A DNA stretch of 64,000 nt from NCBI GenBank assembly GCA_902634305.1, contig CACPJJ010000002.1:1-64000 (forward strand), written 5' to 3'. The notes beneath the pieces were generated by a model. That model was not told the DNA's origin and searched no databases. It saw only the letters and a program-made list of their open reading frames with translations. Below are positions 44,790 to 54,697 of this stretch, one piece after another. Positions within the stretch are counted from its first letter, which is position 1. Every line of letters begins with the position of its first letter. Made by a program: the position numbers and the translations under genes. The DNA is from an uncultured Pelagibacteraceae bacterium (lineage in GTDB: Bacteria; Pseudomonadota; Alphaproteobacteria; Pelagibacterales; Pelagibacteraceae).

Positions 44790-46123
44790 TGTCAAAAAAA
44801 TATTTTGGTACTGATGGAATTAGAGGAGAGGTAAATCAAGGGAATATTAATGGTGAAATGTTCTTTAAGTTTGGTTTAGCTGCTGGAACTTATTTCAAAA
44901 ATTTAAAAAAAAGTAAACAAACAGCAATTATTGCAAAAGATACAAGATTGTCAGGCTATACTTTAGAGCCCGCTCTAGTATCTGGTTTGGCCTCAGCTGG
45001 AATGCATGTGTATACTTTGGGCCCTTTGCCAACTAATGGGCTTGCAATGCTAACGAAAAGAATGAAGGCAAATATGGGCATAATGATAACAGCATCTCAC
45101 AACCCTTATTCTGATAATGGATTAAAATTATTTGGACCTGATGGTTTAAAATTATCTGATAAAATTGAAAAAAAAATTGAAAAATTAATAGATTCAAAAA
45201 TAACAAAAAATTTATCTAAACCAAATATTCTTGGTAGAGTAAAAAGATTGGAAGATGCCAATGACAAATATATTAAAATTTTAAAATCAAATTTTCCAAG
45301 TAATTTTAAGTTAAAAGGAATTAAAATTGCTATAGATTGTGCTAATGGAGCTGGATATAAATCAGGACCAAAACTTTTAAAATCTTTAGGTGCAAAAGTT
45401 TATAATGCTGGCACTTTTCCTAATGGTTTAAATATCAATCAAAATTGTGGATCTACTTTTCCAAAAAAAATTAAGTATTTAGTAAAAAAACATAGAGTTA
45501 ATTTGGGAATATCATTAGACGGGGATGCTGACAGAATTATTCTATGTGATGAGAAAGGAACTATTGTAGATGGTGACCAGATTATAGCGATGCTTGCCAA
45601 TAGGTGGAAAAGAAAAAAAATTCTTAAAGGTGGAGTAATTGGAACTTTAATGTCAAATTATGGATTGCAAAAATATTTTAGAGAAAAAAAAATAAATTTT
45701 CTAAGAGCTAACGTTGGAGACAGATATGTAAAAGAAAAAATGCAAAAAAATAGATTTAATTTAGGAGGAGAACAATCAGGTCATATTATACTAGGAAAAT
45801 TTGCAACAACTGGAGATGGACTTTTAGTAGCTCTAGAAGTTTTGTTTTCAATGAGAAAAGGAAAAAAAGCTAGTGAGTTATTAAATGTTTTTAAGCCGAT
45901 GCCTCAAATTTTAGAAAATATTGTTGTTAAAGACAAAAATATAATAAATGCATCAAAGTGTAAAAAAGCGATAAAAAAAGCTAATAAACTAATGGGTCTT
46001 AAAGGAAGACTTTTGGTTAGAAAATCTGGCACTGAGCCAAAAATTAGAATTATGGGAGAGTCGCATAATAAAAATTTGATTATAAAATGTATAAAAATAA
46101 TTAAACGGTCAATTAAAAATTGA
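44789..46123 (+). CDS. glmM: Phosphoglucosamine mutase
   Basis: 444 residues. The N-terminus KKYFGTDGIRGEVN is diagnostic, the active-site serine is in ITASHNPYSDNG (S103), the metal loop is DGDADRI and the sugar loop GGEQSGHII; the C-terminal phosphate loop is VRKSGTEPKIRIM. It makes glucosamine-1-phosphate for UDP-GlcNAc and thus peptidoglycan and LPS. Its ATG overlaps the folP stop, and its own stop overlaps the thiD TTG start. Confidence 0.97.
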   Translation: MSKKYFGTDGIRGEVNQGNINGEMFFKFGLAAGTYFKNLKKSKQTAIIAKDTRLSGYTLEPALVSGLASAGMHVYTLGPLPTNGLAMLTKRMKANMGIMITASHNPYSDNGLKLFGPDGLKLSDKIEKKIEKLIDSKITKNLSKPNILGRVKRLEDANDKYIKILKSNFPSNFKLKGIKIAIDCANGAGYKSGPKLLKSLGAKVYNAGTFPNGLNINQNCGSTFPKKIKYLVKKHRVNLGISLDGDADRIILCDEKGTIVDGDQIIAMLANRWKRKKILKGGVIGTLMSNYGLQKYFREKKINFLRANVGDRYVKEKMQKNRFNLGGEQSGHIILGKFATTGDGLLVALEVLFSMRKGKKASELLNVFKPMPQILENIVVKDKNIINASKCKKAIKKANKLMGLKGRLLVRKSGTEPKIRIMGESHNKNLIIKCIKIIKRSIKN

Positions 46124-46932
46124 AACCTAAATCTAAAATTTTAATAATTGCTGGATCCGATTCTTCTGGAGGTGCAGGTATTCAGGCTGATATTAAAACT
46201 GTTACTGCATTAGGTTCATATGCTATGACTGCAATAACAGCTGTAACTTCTCAGAATACAACTGGAGTAAAATCAATCACTTCTATAAAACCAAAAGAAA
46301 TATCTAAGCAAATAGAATTTACATCAAGAGATATTAAACCAGACGCAATTAAAATTGGAATGCTTCACAGTGTTAAAGTTATCAATGCAGTAATAAAGTC
46401 TTTAAACAAAATAAATGTAAAAAAAATTATTTTAGATCCAGTAATGGTTGCTAAAGGAGGGGCTAAATTAATTGATAATAATTCAATCAAACATTTAAAA
46501 TTAAAATTATTAAAAAAAGTTAGTTTAATAACACCAAATATACCAGAGGCAGAAATCTTGACAAATATGAGAATCTCTTCATCAGAAGATATGATGCATG
46601 CTGCAGAAATTTTAATAAGATTAGGTGCAAAAAATGTATTGATAAAAGGTGGGCACTTAAATTCGAGAATTATGCAAGATATTTTTTTAAATAAAAGTGA
46701 AATATCGACATTTAAAAACAAAAAAATTTATACAAAAAATACTCATGGTACAGGATGTACATTGTCCAGCGCTATTGCCACTTATTATTCATGTGGAAAA
46801 ACATTAAAGAAATCTTGTGAGATGGCGATTAAGTATGTTAACCATTCTATTGGAACAGGACCAAAGTATGGTAAAGGTCATGGACCGATAAATCATTTAA
46901 GTACAATAAACATTAATAAAAAATTTAAATGA
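46120..46932 (+). CDS. thiD: Hydroxymethylpyrimidine (phosphate) kinase
   Basis: 270 residues, ribokinase fold. Motifs: [18 protein letters not shown] at the N-terminus, [36 protein letters not shown] and the anion-hole [13 protein letters not shown]. It phosphorylates HMP twice for thiamine synthesis. The start is a TTG overlapping the glmM stop (TTGA). Together with thiE (26640) it could use imported HMP; no thiC is seen in this window. Confidence 0.92.
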   Translation: MKPKSKILIIAGSDSSGGAGIQADIKTVTALGSYAMTAITAVTSQNTTGVKSITSIKPKEISKQIEFTSRDIKPDAIKIGMLHSVKVINAVIKSLNKINVKKIILDPVMVAKGGAKLIDNNSIKHLKLKLLKKVSLITPNIPEAEILTNMRISSSEDMMHAAEILIRLGAKNVLIKGGHLNSRIMQDIFLNKSEISTFKNKKIYTKNTHGTGCTLSSAIATYYSCGKTLKKSCEMAIKYVNHSIGTGPKYGKGHGPINHLSTININKKFK

Positions 46933-48221
46933 AAAATGTAGCTGTTATTGGATCTCAGTGGGGAGATGAAGGTAAAGGAAAAATTGTTGATTGGCTTTCT
47001 AGTGAAGCTGACATAGTTGTAAGATTCCAAGGAGGACACAATGCAGGTCATACTTTAGTAATTAATGGAGTAACATATAAATTAAGATTACTCCCATCAG
47101 GTATTGTAAGAAAACAAAAAATCTCAATTATAGGAAATGGTGTTGTTGTGGATCCTTGGGCTTTATTAGATGAAATTAATGAAATTAAGTCAAAGGGTGT
47201 TGAAATAAACGAAAAAAACTTAATTTTATCAGAAGCTGCAAATTTAATTTTACCATTTCATAAGGAAATGGATGAAATAAGAGAAGATTCAGCAGGTAAA
47301 TCTAAAATAGGAACAACAAGAAGAGGAATTGGCCCAGCATATGAAGATAAAGTTGGAAGAAGGTCAATAAGAGTTATGGATTTAATTTCTGAGAAAAATT
47401 TGGATCATAGATTAGAAACAGTTTTAATGCATCATAACGCAATAAGAAAAGGATTGGGAAAAGAAATTTATAAAAAAGACAAATTAAAGAAAGAATTATT
47501 AAAAATAGCGCCAGAAATATTAAAATATTCTCAACCAGTTTGGAAAAGAATTGATGAATTTAAATTACAAGGAAAAAAAATATTATTTGAGGGTGCTCAG
47601 GGTATTTTGCTTGATGTTGATCATGGCACATATCCATTTGTTACATCATCAAATACAGTAGCCTCAGCTGCAGCGACAGGATCTGGTTGTGGTCTAAATT
47701 CAATAAATTATGCTTTAGGCATTACCAAGGCCTATACTACTAGAGTTGGAGAAGGTCCTTTCCCAACAGAATTGACAGACGATATAGGAGAAAAGTTAGG
47801 ATCAATAGGAAAAGAATTTGGAACGGTTACAAGTAGAAAAAGAAGATGCGGATGGTTTGATGGAGTATTAGTTAGACAATCAATTAAAATTTCAGGTATA
47901 AATGGAATAGCACTTACTAAACTAGATGTTTTAGATCATTTAGATGAAATTAGAATGTGTATAGCTTATGAAATTGATGGAAAAAAAATTGATTACCTGC
48001 CAGCATCTGTAGATGATCAATTCAAAGTTAAACCTATTTATAAAAATTTTAAAGGGTGGAATTGTTCAACTAAAGGTATAAAAAATTTTGATGAACTTCC
48101 TGAAAATGCAAAAATTTATATAAAAGAATTAGAAAAGTTTATAGAAGCAAAAGTTGCAAGTATTTCAACAAGTCCAGAAAGAAACGATACTATATTATTA
48201 GTTAATCCTTTTAGTGACTAA
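46929..48221 (+). CDS. purA: Adenylosuccinate synthetase
   Basis: 430 residues, standard length. [16 protein letters not shown] is the GTP-binding loop with the catalytic aspartate, then [56 protein letters not shown] and RKRRCGWFD. It makes adenylosuccinate from IMP and aspartate with GTP. It overlaps the thiD stop by four bases and ends exactly one base before the convergent rpoH stop, so no terminator can fit between. Confidence 0.97.
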   Translation: MKNVAVIGSQWGDEGKGKIVDWLSSEADIVVRFQGGHNAGHTLVINGVTYKLRLLPSGIVRKQKISIIGNGVVVDPWALLDEINEIKSKGVEINEKNLILSEAANLILPFHKEMDEIREDSAGKSKIGTTRRGIGPAYEDKVGRRSIRVMDLISEKNLDHRLETVLMHHNAIRKGLGKEIYKKDKLKKELLKIAPEILKYSQPVWKRIDEFKLQGKKILFEGAQGILLDVDHGTYPFVTSSNTVASAAATGSGCGLNSINYALGITKAYTTRVGEGPFPTELTDDIGEKLGSIGKEFGTVTSRKRRCGWFDGVLVRQSIKISGINGIALTKLDVLDHLDEIRMCIAYEIDGKKIDYLPASVDDQFKVKPIYKNFKGWNCSTKGIKNFDELPENAKIYIKELEKFIEAKVASISTSPERNDTILLVNPFSD

Positions 48222-49115
48222 TTAATTTGCTGGTAGAAGATTTTTTGATTTTGCAGAATTTAGCATATGTTTTTGCAACTTTTCAAAAGCTTTATTCTCT
48301 ATTTGTCTAATTCTTTCTCTACTAATTTTAAATTTTTTACTCAAATCTTCTAGAGTCGAAGGTTCGTCAGTTAATCGTCTTGAGTAAAGAATTTCTTTTT
48401 CTCTATCATTTAAAATTTTTATTGAGTCTTTCAGAAGATCTTTCCTTTGGTCCAGCTCCTCTTTTTGAGCAAAATTTAATTCTTGATCCATTTCCTTATC
48501 GACAACCCAATCTTGCCATTGATCTCCATCTTCACCAACAGGAGCATTTAAAGAATGTTCTTTTCCAGCCAACCTTCTATTCATTGAAACTACTTCATCT
48601 TCATTAACATCTAATTTGTTTGCAATTTCTGTTACATGTTCTTTTCTTAAATCACCCTCACTTTTTGGTGCAATTTGATTTTTTAATTTTTTTAAGTTAA
48701 AGAACAATTTTTTTTGAGCAGTAGTCGTTCCAATTTTAACCAAACTCCAAGATCTTAAAATATATTCTTGAATAGAAGCTTTAATCCACCACATTGCATA
48801 AGTTGCTAATCTAAATCCTTTTTCAGGCTCGAATTTTTTTACCGCTTGCATTAACCCTACATTACCTTCAGATATCATTTCATTAACTGGTAAACCATAT
48901 CCTTTATAACCCATTGCAATTTTAGCTACCAATCTTAAATGACTTGTAACCAGTTTTTCTGCTGCTTTTAAGTTTCCTGTTTGTTTCCAGTTTTTTGCCA
49001 GCATATATTCTTCTTCAGCATCTAGCATAGGGAACTTTTTTATCTGCGCCAAATATGCAGAAAGGCCACCTTCATTTGAAAGTATTGGCAGATTATAGTT
49101 TTTTGTATTGCTCAT
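48222..49115 (-). CDS. rpoH: RNA polymerase heat-shock sigma factor (sigma-32)
   Basis: 297 residues. Region 2 is HLRLVAKIAMGYKGYGLPVNEMI with MWWIKASIQEYIL (core and -10 recognition); the RpoH-specific box is VKIGTTTAQKKLFFNLKKL; region 4 ends with the helix-turn-helix TLEDLSKKFKISRERIRQIE. It directs RNA polymerase to heat-shock promoters. The box separates it from RpoD. Regulation by FtsH degradation is known in other proteobacteria. It lies 43 bases downstream of rluD. Confidence 0.96.
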   Translation of the reverse strand: MSNTKNYNLPILSNEGGLSAYLAQIKKFPMLDAEEEYMLAKNWKQTGNLKAAEKLVTSHLRLVAKIAMGYKGYGLPVNEMISEGNVGLMQAVKKFEPEKGFRLATYAMWWIKASIQEYILRSWSLVKIGTTTAQKKLFFNLKKLKNQIAPKSEGDLRKEHVTEIANKLDVNEDEVVSMNRRLAGKEHSLNAPVGEDGDQWQDWVVDKEMDQELNFAQKEELDQRKDLLKDSIKILNDREKEILYSRRLTDEPSTLEDLSKKFKISRERIRQIENKAFEKLQKHMLNSAKSKNLLPAN

Positions 49116-49158
49116 TTTTGTTATTTATTTAATTAAGAAAATTAATTTTACAATCGTT

Positions 49159-50139
49159 TTATTTGCTTAGTTTTCTTAAGCTTTTTAAAATTTTTTCAAG
49201 TTCTTGTGGCAAAATTGAGGTAAACTCTAGTTCTTCGCCGGACTTTGGGTGTATAAATCCTAAAACTTTAGCATGTAAAAATTGTCTATCTAAATTTAAA
49301 ATCATTTTTTCTAAATCTAAATTAATATTTTTTATTTTTTTAAATTTTTTTTTATATTTTTTATCACCAAGTATATTATTTCCTTTATAACTCATATGAA
49401 CTCTTATTTGGTGAGTTCTTCCAGTTTCAAGTTTACATTCTATTAAACTAAAAGTAGGAATTTTTTCGTTTTCAAAAACTTCTAATGTTTTATAATTTGT
49501 AATTGCTTTTTTTCCTTTTGTTAGACCAACCTCCATAAGCTGTCTATTTTTTGAGCTTCTTGTTATTAGTGTTTCAATTTTACCAACTTGAGGTCTTAAT
49601 TTGCCCCAAATAAGAGTTTGATAGACTCTTTTTATTGAATGTTTACTAAATTGATTTGATAATTTTTCATGAGTAATATTATTTTTTGCTATCACAACTA
49701 AACCCGAAGTATCTTTATCAATTCTATGGACAATCCCCGGTCTTAGCTCATCACCGATATTAGATAGATTTTTACTATCGTAATGTATAAGAGCATTAAC
49801 CAAAGTTTTATCATAGTCGCCTGCACCAGGATGCATAGATATCCCAGCAGATTTATTTACAACTAATAAATCTCTATCTTCATATGCAATGTCTAGTTTA
49901 AAATTAAATGGTTTTAACGAAGCTTTTTTTGGCTTAGGTATTTCAAGATCAATGTAGTCGTCAGTAAAAATTTTTTTAGATGGATCAGAAATAGTTTTTT
50001 TGTTAATTTTTAATTTTTTATTTAAGATTAAATTTTTTATTCTAGTTCTGCTAATATCTTTTTCTTTATTTGATATAAATTGATCTACTCTCAGACCATT
50101 TTCATCATCTTTAACAATTAAATTAATGATATTTTTCAT
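49159..50139 (-). CDS. rluD: Pseudouridine synthase, RluD-type
   Basis: 326 residues. An N-terminal S4-like RNA-binding domain (about 10-70, GLRVDQFISNK and SRTRIKNLI) precedes the RluA-family catalytic domain: IAYEDRDLLVVNKSAGISMHPG, and the catalytic aspartate in GIVHRIDKDTSGLVVIAK, then LETGRTHQIRVHM. The RluD subgroup makes pseudouridines in 23S helix 69. RluC or RluA-like specificity cannot be excluded. The start is 23 bases from the divergent tRNA-Arg gene. Confidence 0.9.
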   Translation of the reverse strand: MKNIINLIVKDDENGLRVDQFISNKEKDISRTRIKNLILNKKLKINKKTISDPSKKIFTDDYIDLEIPKPKKASLKPFNFKLDIAYEDRDLLVVNKSAGISMHPGAGDYDKTLVNALIHYDSKNLSNIGDELRPGIVHRIDKDTSGLVVIAKNNITHEKLSNQFSKHSIKRVYQTLIWGKLRPQVGKIETLITRSSKNRQLMEVGLTKGKKAITNYKTLEVFENEKIPTFSLIECKLETGRTHQIRVHMSYKGNNILGDKKYKKKFKKIKNINLDLEKMILNLDRQFLHAKVLGFIHPKSGEELEFTSILPQELEKILKSLRKLSK

Positions 50140-50162
50140 AAATTATAATATTAATACTATAT

Positions 50163-50239
50163 GCGCTTGTAGCTCAACTGGATAGAGCGCCTGACTTCGG
50201 ATCAGGAGGTTCTGGGTTCGACTCCTAGCAGGCGCACCA
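50163..50239 (+). tRNA. tRNA-Arg (anticodon TCG)
   Basis: A complete 77-base cloverleaf: acceptor GCGCTTG / CAGGCGC with encoded CCA (50237-50239), D-arm with GCTC...GAGC, anticodon stem CCTGA/TCAGG with loop CTTCGGA giving anticodon TCG at 50197-50199, and T-loop TTCGACT. It reads CGA and probably other CGN codons. A TATAAT at 50144-50149 lies in the short gap before it. The dehydrogenase gene on the other strand ends 4 bases later. Confidence 0.95.
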
Positions 50240-50243
50240 TTAG

Positions 50244-51122
50244 TTAACTACTTTTTTCTAATAAGCGTATAACTCCAGAATCATCAAAATTTTCTAGTCC
50301 TTGCCTGCATCCTTTTTCATACATTTTAAGTGCAACTTTAGTTAGAGGTAAATTTATAAAATGTTTTTTTCTTAATTGGTCAGCTAGTTTCATATCCTTT
50401 TTAAAAATACTTAGTCTACTTAGTGGCTTAAAGTATTTTTTTTCTATCATTCTTTTTCCCCTATCAGCAAACATCCAACTTTGACCTGAGGAATTATTAA
50501 TTATACTAAATACTTTTTTTAAATTAATTTTTTCTTTTTTAGCCAACATAATAGCTTCAGCAGCAGATACAATTTGGATTCCTGCCAAGCAATTATTAAT
50601 AATTTTTACAGTTGAACCAGTGCCTACTTTGTTTCCTAAATTAAATATATTATTTCCTATATCTTTTAACAAAGCTAAATTTTTTTTATATATACTTTTT
50701 TTTGAAGAAAGCATTAAACTTAACTTTCCCTTTATTGCTTTATTTGGGCCACCCGATACAGGACAGTCAATATATTCAAAATTATTTTTTTTTAATTTAC
50801 TGTAAACCTTTCTAACCCAATTTGGAGATACGGTTGTACAGTTAATAATAGTGTGATTTTTGGTAATTTTAAGCTTTTTTTTGATTTCTATAAATGTATC
50901 AAAAATTTTTTGGCACTGATTTTCATTTAGTACAATTATTATAAAGATATTTGTTTTTAAAAAAATTTCTTTTAAACTTTTTACAAAAATAAAGTTTTTA
51001 CTAGATTTTATCTTATTATATTTATTGATATCATAGCCAAAAATTTTATATTTTTTTTTAAGATTCAATGCAATTGCTGATCCCATAGACCCCAAGCCAA
51101 GAATACCAATTTCTTTATTCAT
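50244..51122 (-). CDS. NAD(P)-dependent beta-hydroxyacid dehydrogenase (3-hydroxyisobutyrate dehydrogenase family)
   Basis: 292 residues. The dinucleotide loop is GILGLGSMGSAIALNL, the substrate motif is DCPVSGGPNKAIKGKLSLML, and the catalytic lysine is in GSTVKIINNCLAG. The family includes 3-hydroxyisobutyrate, tartronate semialdehyde and related dehydrogenases; the exact substrate is open. It is followed, 2 bases upstream on the same strand, by an ABC-2 permease, so a small operon with the exporter is possible but the link is not obvious. Confidence 0.85.
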   Translation of the reverse strand: MNKEIGILGLGSMGSAIALNLKKKYKIFGYDINKYNKIKSSKNFIFVKSLKEIFLKTNIFIIIVLNENQCQKIFDTFIEIKKKLKITKNHTIINCTTVSPNWVRKVYSKLKKNNFEYIDCPVSGGPNKAIKGKLSLMLSSKKSIYKKNLALLKDIGNNIFNLGNKVGTGSTVKIINNCLAGIQIVSAAEAIMLAKKEKINLKKVFSIINNSSGQSWMFADRGKRMIEKKYFKPLSRLSIFKKDMKLADQLRKKHFINLPLTKVALKMYEKGCRQGLENFDDSGVIRLLEKSS

Positions 51123-51124
51123 AC

Positions 51125-51916
51125 TTATTCTCCTATATTAATTAAAGTACCTTTTTTACGAGCTTTGCTGAAAGAGTAGTAAAATAAACAAATTGAAATA
51201 AATAAATACAAACCATTTAAATAAAATGCTTTAAAAATATTTTCTATGTTTACGGTTCCATCAATTAAAATACTTCTCGCTTCTTCAAATATATAAACAA
51301 GCGGAAGCATATATGCAATTCTTTGAAATATTTCAGGTAATATTTCTACAGGATAATAAATACAACCGAACGGAGCCAGCAAAAACATTGTTGACCAAGC
51401 AATATTTTCAAATGATGGTCCAAATCTTAACAATCCTGATGATACCAAAATACCCAAAGTTATTCCAAATATATAAAGACTTAAGAATAATAAAAATAAA
51501 CTTAGACCCAGATCCAATATAGAAATTCCAAACAGGGGAGAGGTTAGTAAAATTGCTGGAACTAAACCAATAAGGGCTCTAATTAAAGCAGTGAATATTA
51601 ATGAAATTAAAATTTCACTCTTCTTAATTGGAGCAATAAATAAGTTTGTGAAATTTCTACTCCATATTTCTTCTAAGAATAACATATTGAAACCAATACT
51701 GGTTCTGAATAAAAAATCGTAAAGTATTGCGCATGTTAGTATAACTCCAACTGCATTACTGTAATAAGAGCTATAAGTAGAAAAAAAATTTGAAATAAAT
51801 CCCCATAAGGTTATTTGTATACTTGGCCAATAAATTAAATCTAGTATTCTAGGAAAAGACCTAGTTATTAAAAAAAAGTGTCTTAAAAACAATCCATACA
51901 TTCTGCCAAAATTCAT
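51125..51916 (-). CDS. ABC-2 type transporter permease
   Basis: 263 residues with six hydrophobic segments spread across the protein. The segment APFGCIYYPVEILPE in the last third is the ABC-2 signature, and the N-terminus MYGLFLRHFFLITRSFPRILDLIYWP is typical of drug- or polysaccharide-export permeases. It is paired one base after the ATPase gene, so the two form a homodimeric exporter. Substrate unknown; polysaccharide, lipid or multidrug export are all possible. Confidence 0.88.
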   Translation of the reverse strand: MNFGRMYGLFLRHFFLITRSFPRILDLIYWPSIQITLWGFISNFFSTYSSYYSNAVGVILTCAILYDFLFRTSIGFNMLFLEEIWSRNFTNLFIAPIKKSEILISLIFTALIRALIGLVPAILLTSPLFGISILDLGLSLFLLFLSLYIFGITLGILVSSGLLRFGPSFENIAWSTMFLLAPFGCIYYPVEILPEIFQRIAYMLPLVYIFEEARSILIDGTVNIENIFKAFYLNGLYLFISICLFYYSFSKARKKGTLINIGE

Positions 51917-51917
51917 T

Positions 51918-52640
51918 TTAATTTCTTACAAGTTTTAAAAAAACTTCCTCCAAATTTTTTCTTCCATGTTTTTTAATTAAATCATTTGGTTTACCTTGAT
52001 CTATTATTAAACCATTTTTCATCATCATTATTGAGGAGCACAATCGAGTGACTTCATCCATGTTATGAGAAGCCAATAAAATTGATACTTTTTTTTCTTT
52101 TTTGTAATTTTCTAAAAATGTTCTAACAAAATCTCCTATCTCAGGATCTAAAGATGCTGTAGGCTCATCAAGTAGCAATACGCTAGGATCATTAATTATT
52201 GCTTTTGCTAAACTTATTCTATTTTTTTGTCCAGATGATAATTCTCCGGTAACTCTGTTGAGTAAATTTTCTAATCTTAATTTATTAACTAAATAATCTA
52301 TCTTTTCGTTTAAATTTTTAACCGAGTAAAGTTTGCCATATACAATCAAATTTTGTTTTACTGTTAATTTTTTTGGCAATTCAATATAAGGAGAAATAAA
52401 ATTTATTTTTTGTAAAATTTCAATTGGATTTTTTTCTATTTTTAATCCATTAATTAATACTTCGCCGTCGCTAGGTTTTAATAAACCTAATATCATACCA
52501 ATTGTTGTAGTTTTTCCAGATCCATTTGGACCAAGTAATCCAATAATCTCATTTTCTTTGATCTCAAAACTTATATTTTTTACAGCTTCTTTTGCTCCGT
52601 AAGATTTTTTTAGATTAATGACTTTTATAGAATTTTGCAT
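51918..52640 (-). CDS. ABC transporter ATP-binding protein
   Basis: 240 residues. Walker A is GPNGSGKTT, the ABC signature is LSSGQKNR, Walker B is VLLLDEPTASLD and the switch histidine is in ASHNMDEV. It powers the ABC-2 permease encoded next to it. It starts at the base where the Sua5 gene ends (one-base overlap). The export direction is inferred from the ABC-2 partner. Confidence 0.93.
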   Translation of the reverse strand: MQNSIKVINLKKSYGAKEAVKNISFEIKENEIIGLLGPNGSGKTTTIGMILGLLKPSDGEVLINGLKIEKNPIEILQKINFISPYIELPKKLTVKQNLIVYGKLYSVKNLNEKIDYLVNKLRLENLLNRVTGELSSGQKNRISLAKAIINDPSVLLLDEPTASLDPEIGDFVRTFLENYKKEKKVSILLASHNMDEVTRLCSSIMMMKNGLIIDQGKPNDLIKKHGRKNLEEVFLKLVRN

Positions 52641-53572
52641 TATTTAGCTGATGCCTTTTTTAATCTGTCGTTAATTACTTCACCAAAACCAATATTTGGA
52701 ATTTTTTCAACAACTATACTTTTATAATTTTTATTCTTAATTACTCTTAAAGTTTTGTACAAATTTTTAGCAGCCTGTTTAAGATTCTTAGTTTTACTTA
52801 AGTAATAATAATTCTTATAAGATTTTTTTCTTTTTTTAATTAGAATAAATGCCTCATTTGGTTTTGGATTTGTAGTATTTAGTTTTATAGGTATTCCAGG
52901 AGAATAATGCAACTTTGATTGACCTGGCATAGTTATTTTTTTATTTGTTCTATTGTATTTAATATTTTTTTTTAGAGCTTTATTAATTTTTATTCTTTCA
53001 ACTCCACCAAGTCTTAATATTCTGGGTTTATCAACTAAACTTATTATTGTCGATTCCAATCCAATTTTAGACCTACCTCCATCAAGTATAAATTTAATTT
53101 TATTTCCAAATTCTTCTTTTACATCCCCTTTAGAAACCGGACTTATTTTTGTTGAGATATTTGCACTTGGAGCAGCAAGAGGATATTTTAAAAGTTTAAG
53201 AAGCTTTTGAGTTAAATTATTTTTTGGGAATCTTACAGCTACTGTTGATTTATTATTTGTAACTATTCTTGAAATACGACTTTTTTTTCTAAGTTTTAAA
53301 ACAAATGTAATTGGACCAGGGCAAAACTTTTTGTATAAAATTAAAAAATTTTTATTTATTTCACAATCTTTTTTCAATTGATTTAAACTTGAATAATGAA
53401 CAATAGAAGGATTGTTTCTTGGTCTTTTTTTTAAAGCATATATTTTTTTAACCGATTTACTTGAATATGCATTTGCGGCGAGGCCATATACTGTTTCTGT
53501 AGGTATGGCCACACATTCATTTTTATTTAAAAAAAAGATGCTTTTTTTAATATTTGCAAGATTATTATTCAT
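52640..53572 (-). CDS. L-threonylcarbamoyladenylate synthase (Sua5 type)
   Basis: 310 residues: an N-terminal YrdC/TsaC domain and a C-terminal Sua5 domain. Motifs: CVAIPTETVYGLAANAY, IYALKKRPRNNPSIVHY, STVAVRFPKN, APSANIS and GLESTIIS. It makes threonylcarbamoyl-AMP, the first step of t6A37 formation in ANN-decoding tRNAs. The two-domain form is longer than E. coli TsaC. Only 19 bases separate it from the divergent xseB gene. Confidence 0.93.
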   Translation of the reverse strand: MNNNLANIKKSIFFLNKNECVAIPTETVYGLAANAYSSKSVKKIYALKKRPRNNPSIVHYSSLNQLKKDCEINKNFLILYKKFCPGPITFVLKLRKKSRISRIVTNNKSTVAVRFPKNNLTQKLLKLLKYPLAAPSANISTKISPVSKGDVKEEFGNKIKFILDGGRSKIGLESTIISLVDKPRILRLGGVERIKINKALKKNIKYNRTNKKITMPGQSKLHYSPGIPIKLNTTNPKPNEAFILIKKRKKSYKNYYYLSKTKNLKQAAKNLYKTLRVIKNKNYKSIVVEKIPNIGFGEVINDRLKKASAK

Positions 53573-53591
53573 GTATTATCACCACTAATAT

Positions 53592-53828
53592 ATGAAAGAA
53601 AAAAATTTTCCAAATAATAATAATCTTTATTCATTAGATGAACTAACTAAAGAGGTCAATCAAATCATAGAAAATTTGGAAAAAGAAAAAAACTTAGAAA
53701 ATGCAGTAGAAGATTATCAGAAACTTATCAAATTAAATAAGATTATAGAAAAAAAATTCCAAGCTAATTTGAAAAATATTTCTTCAGAAGCAAAAGCTAA
53801 AATAGATAAAATAATAAAAAGATCATGA
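53592..53828 (+). CDS. xseB: Exodeoxyribonuclease VII small subunit
   Basis: 78 residues, all helical, with the pattern LDELTKEVNQIIENLE...NLENAVEDYQKLIKL typical of XseB. It partners XseA in processive degradation of single-stranded DNA; the large subunit gene is not in this window. The position just before ispA and dxs is the common proteobacterial order, which supports this call for a short protein. It overlaps ispA by four bases. Confidence 0.88.
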   Translation: MKEKNFPNNNNLYSLDELTKEVNQIIENLEKEKNLENAVEDYQKLIKLNKIIEKKFQANLKNISSEAKAKIDKIIKRS

Positions 53829-54697
53829 ATAAAGACTTAAATCGTATTGCAAAAGACACAAATAAATTTTTGAACTCCTATATTAAAAGACAATCAAAAA
53901 CTGAATTAATTAAATCAATGAAATATGGGCTTCTACCAGGAGGAAAAAAAATAAGATCTAAAATTTTAATTGATGTTGGAAGATTTTTTAATTTAAATTA
54001 TAGATCCTTAATTAAAATCGGAGCCGCAGTAGAGTGTATACATGCTTATTCTTTAATTCACGATGATTTGCCCTGCATGGATAACGATTTAATTAGAAGA
54101 GGAAAACCATCTACTCATAAAAAATTTGGCGAGTCCACAGCAGTCCTTGCTGGAAATTCTTTGCTTACACTTGCATTTGAAATACTGAGTGACAAAAATT
54201 TATTATTAAAAGAAAGAACAAAAAATAAATTGATTAAACTTCTTTCTGAATGTTCGGGTCATACCGGCATAGCAGGGGGCCAATATTTAGATTTAAATTA
54301 TGAAAAAAAAAAAGTAAAAAGAAAAAAAATAATTGATATGCAAATAAAAAAAACAGGAAAATTATTTGCATTTTGCTGCATCACTCCAGCACTGATTTCA
54401 AATAAAAATGAAAAAGTTTTAAAATTTTTTGAAAAAATAGGTTTTGAAATTGGATTATTATTTCAAATCACTGATGATTTGATTGATTATAAAGGAATTT
54501 CAAAAAAAGCTGGAAAAAAAACAAAAAAAGATCAAAAAAAAGGAAAAGCTACTTTAATCAGTTTACTAGGTTATAAAAATACTATTAAATACGCCAACAA
54601 AATAAAAAATAATATTTTAAATAAATTAAGTTTTCATGAAAAAAAAAGTGAAAGTTTAAAAAAAACGATTTTATTTATTTTTGAAAGAGAAAAGTGA
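53825..54697 (+). CDS. ispA: Short-chain polyprenyl diphosphate synthase (farnesyl diphosphate synthase)
   Basis: 290 residues. The first aspartate-rich motif is [14 protein letters not shown], the second is [10 protein letters not shown], with [12 protein letters not shown] and KKTGKLFAF between. It condenses IPP with DMAPP and GPP to give farnesyl diphosphate. The bulky residues ahead of the first motif fit a short-chain product. It overlaps dxs, whose GTG begins within its stop (GTGA). A second, longer-chain synthase is encoded at 58353-59366. Confidence 0.92.
   Translation: MNKDLNRIAKDTNKFLNSYIKRQSKTELIKSMKYGLLPGGKKIRSKILIDVGRFFNLNYRSLIKIGAAVECIHAYSLIHDDLPCMDNDLIRRGKPSTHKKFGESTAVLAGNSLLTLAFEILSDKNLLLKERTKNKLIKLLSECSGHTGIAGGQYLDLNYEKKKVKRKKIIDMQIKKTGKLFAFCCITPALISNKNEKVLKFFEKIGFEIGLLFQITDDLIDYKGISKKAGKKTKKDQKKGKATLISLLGYKNTIKYANKIKNNILNKLSFHEKKSESLKKTILFIFEREK

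Noticed and set aside
50163-50239. tRNA-Arg as a phage or island attachment site
   Set aside because: No integrase gene and no duplicated tRNA 3' end were seen nearby; surrounding genes are housekeeping.
53573-53591. A regulatory site between the Sua5 and xseB genes
   Set aside because: Only 19 AT-rich bases, with no pattern that stands out.
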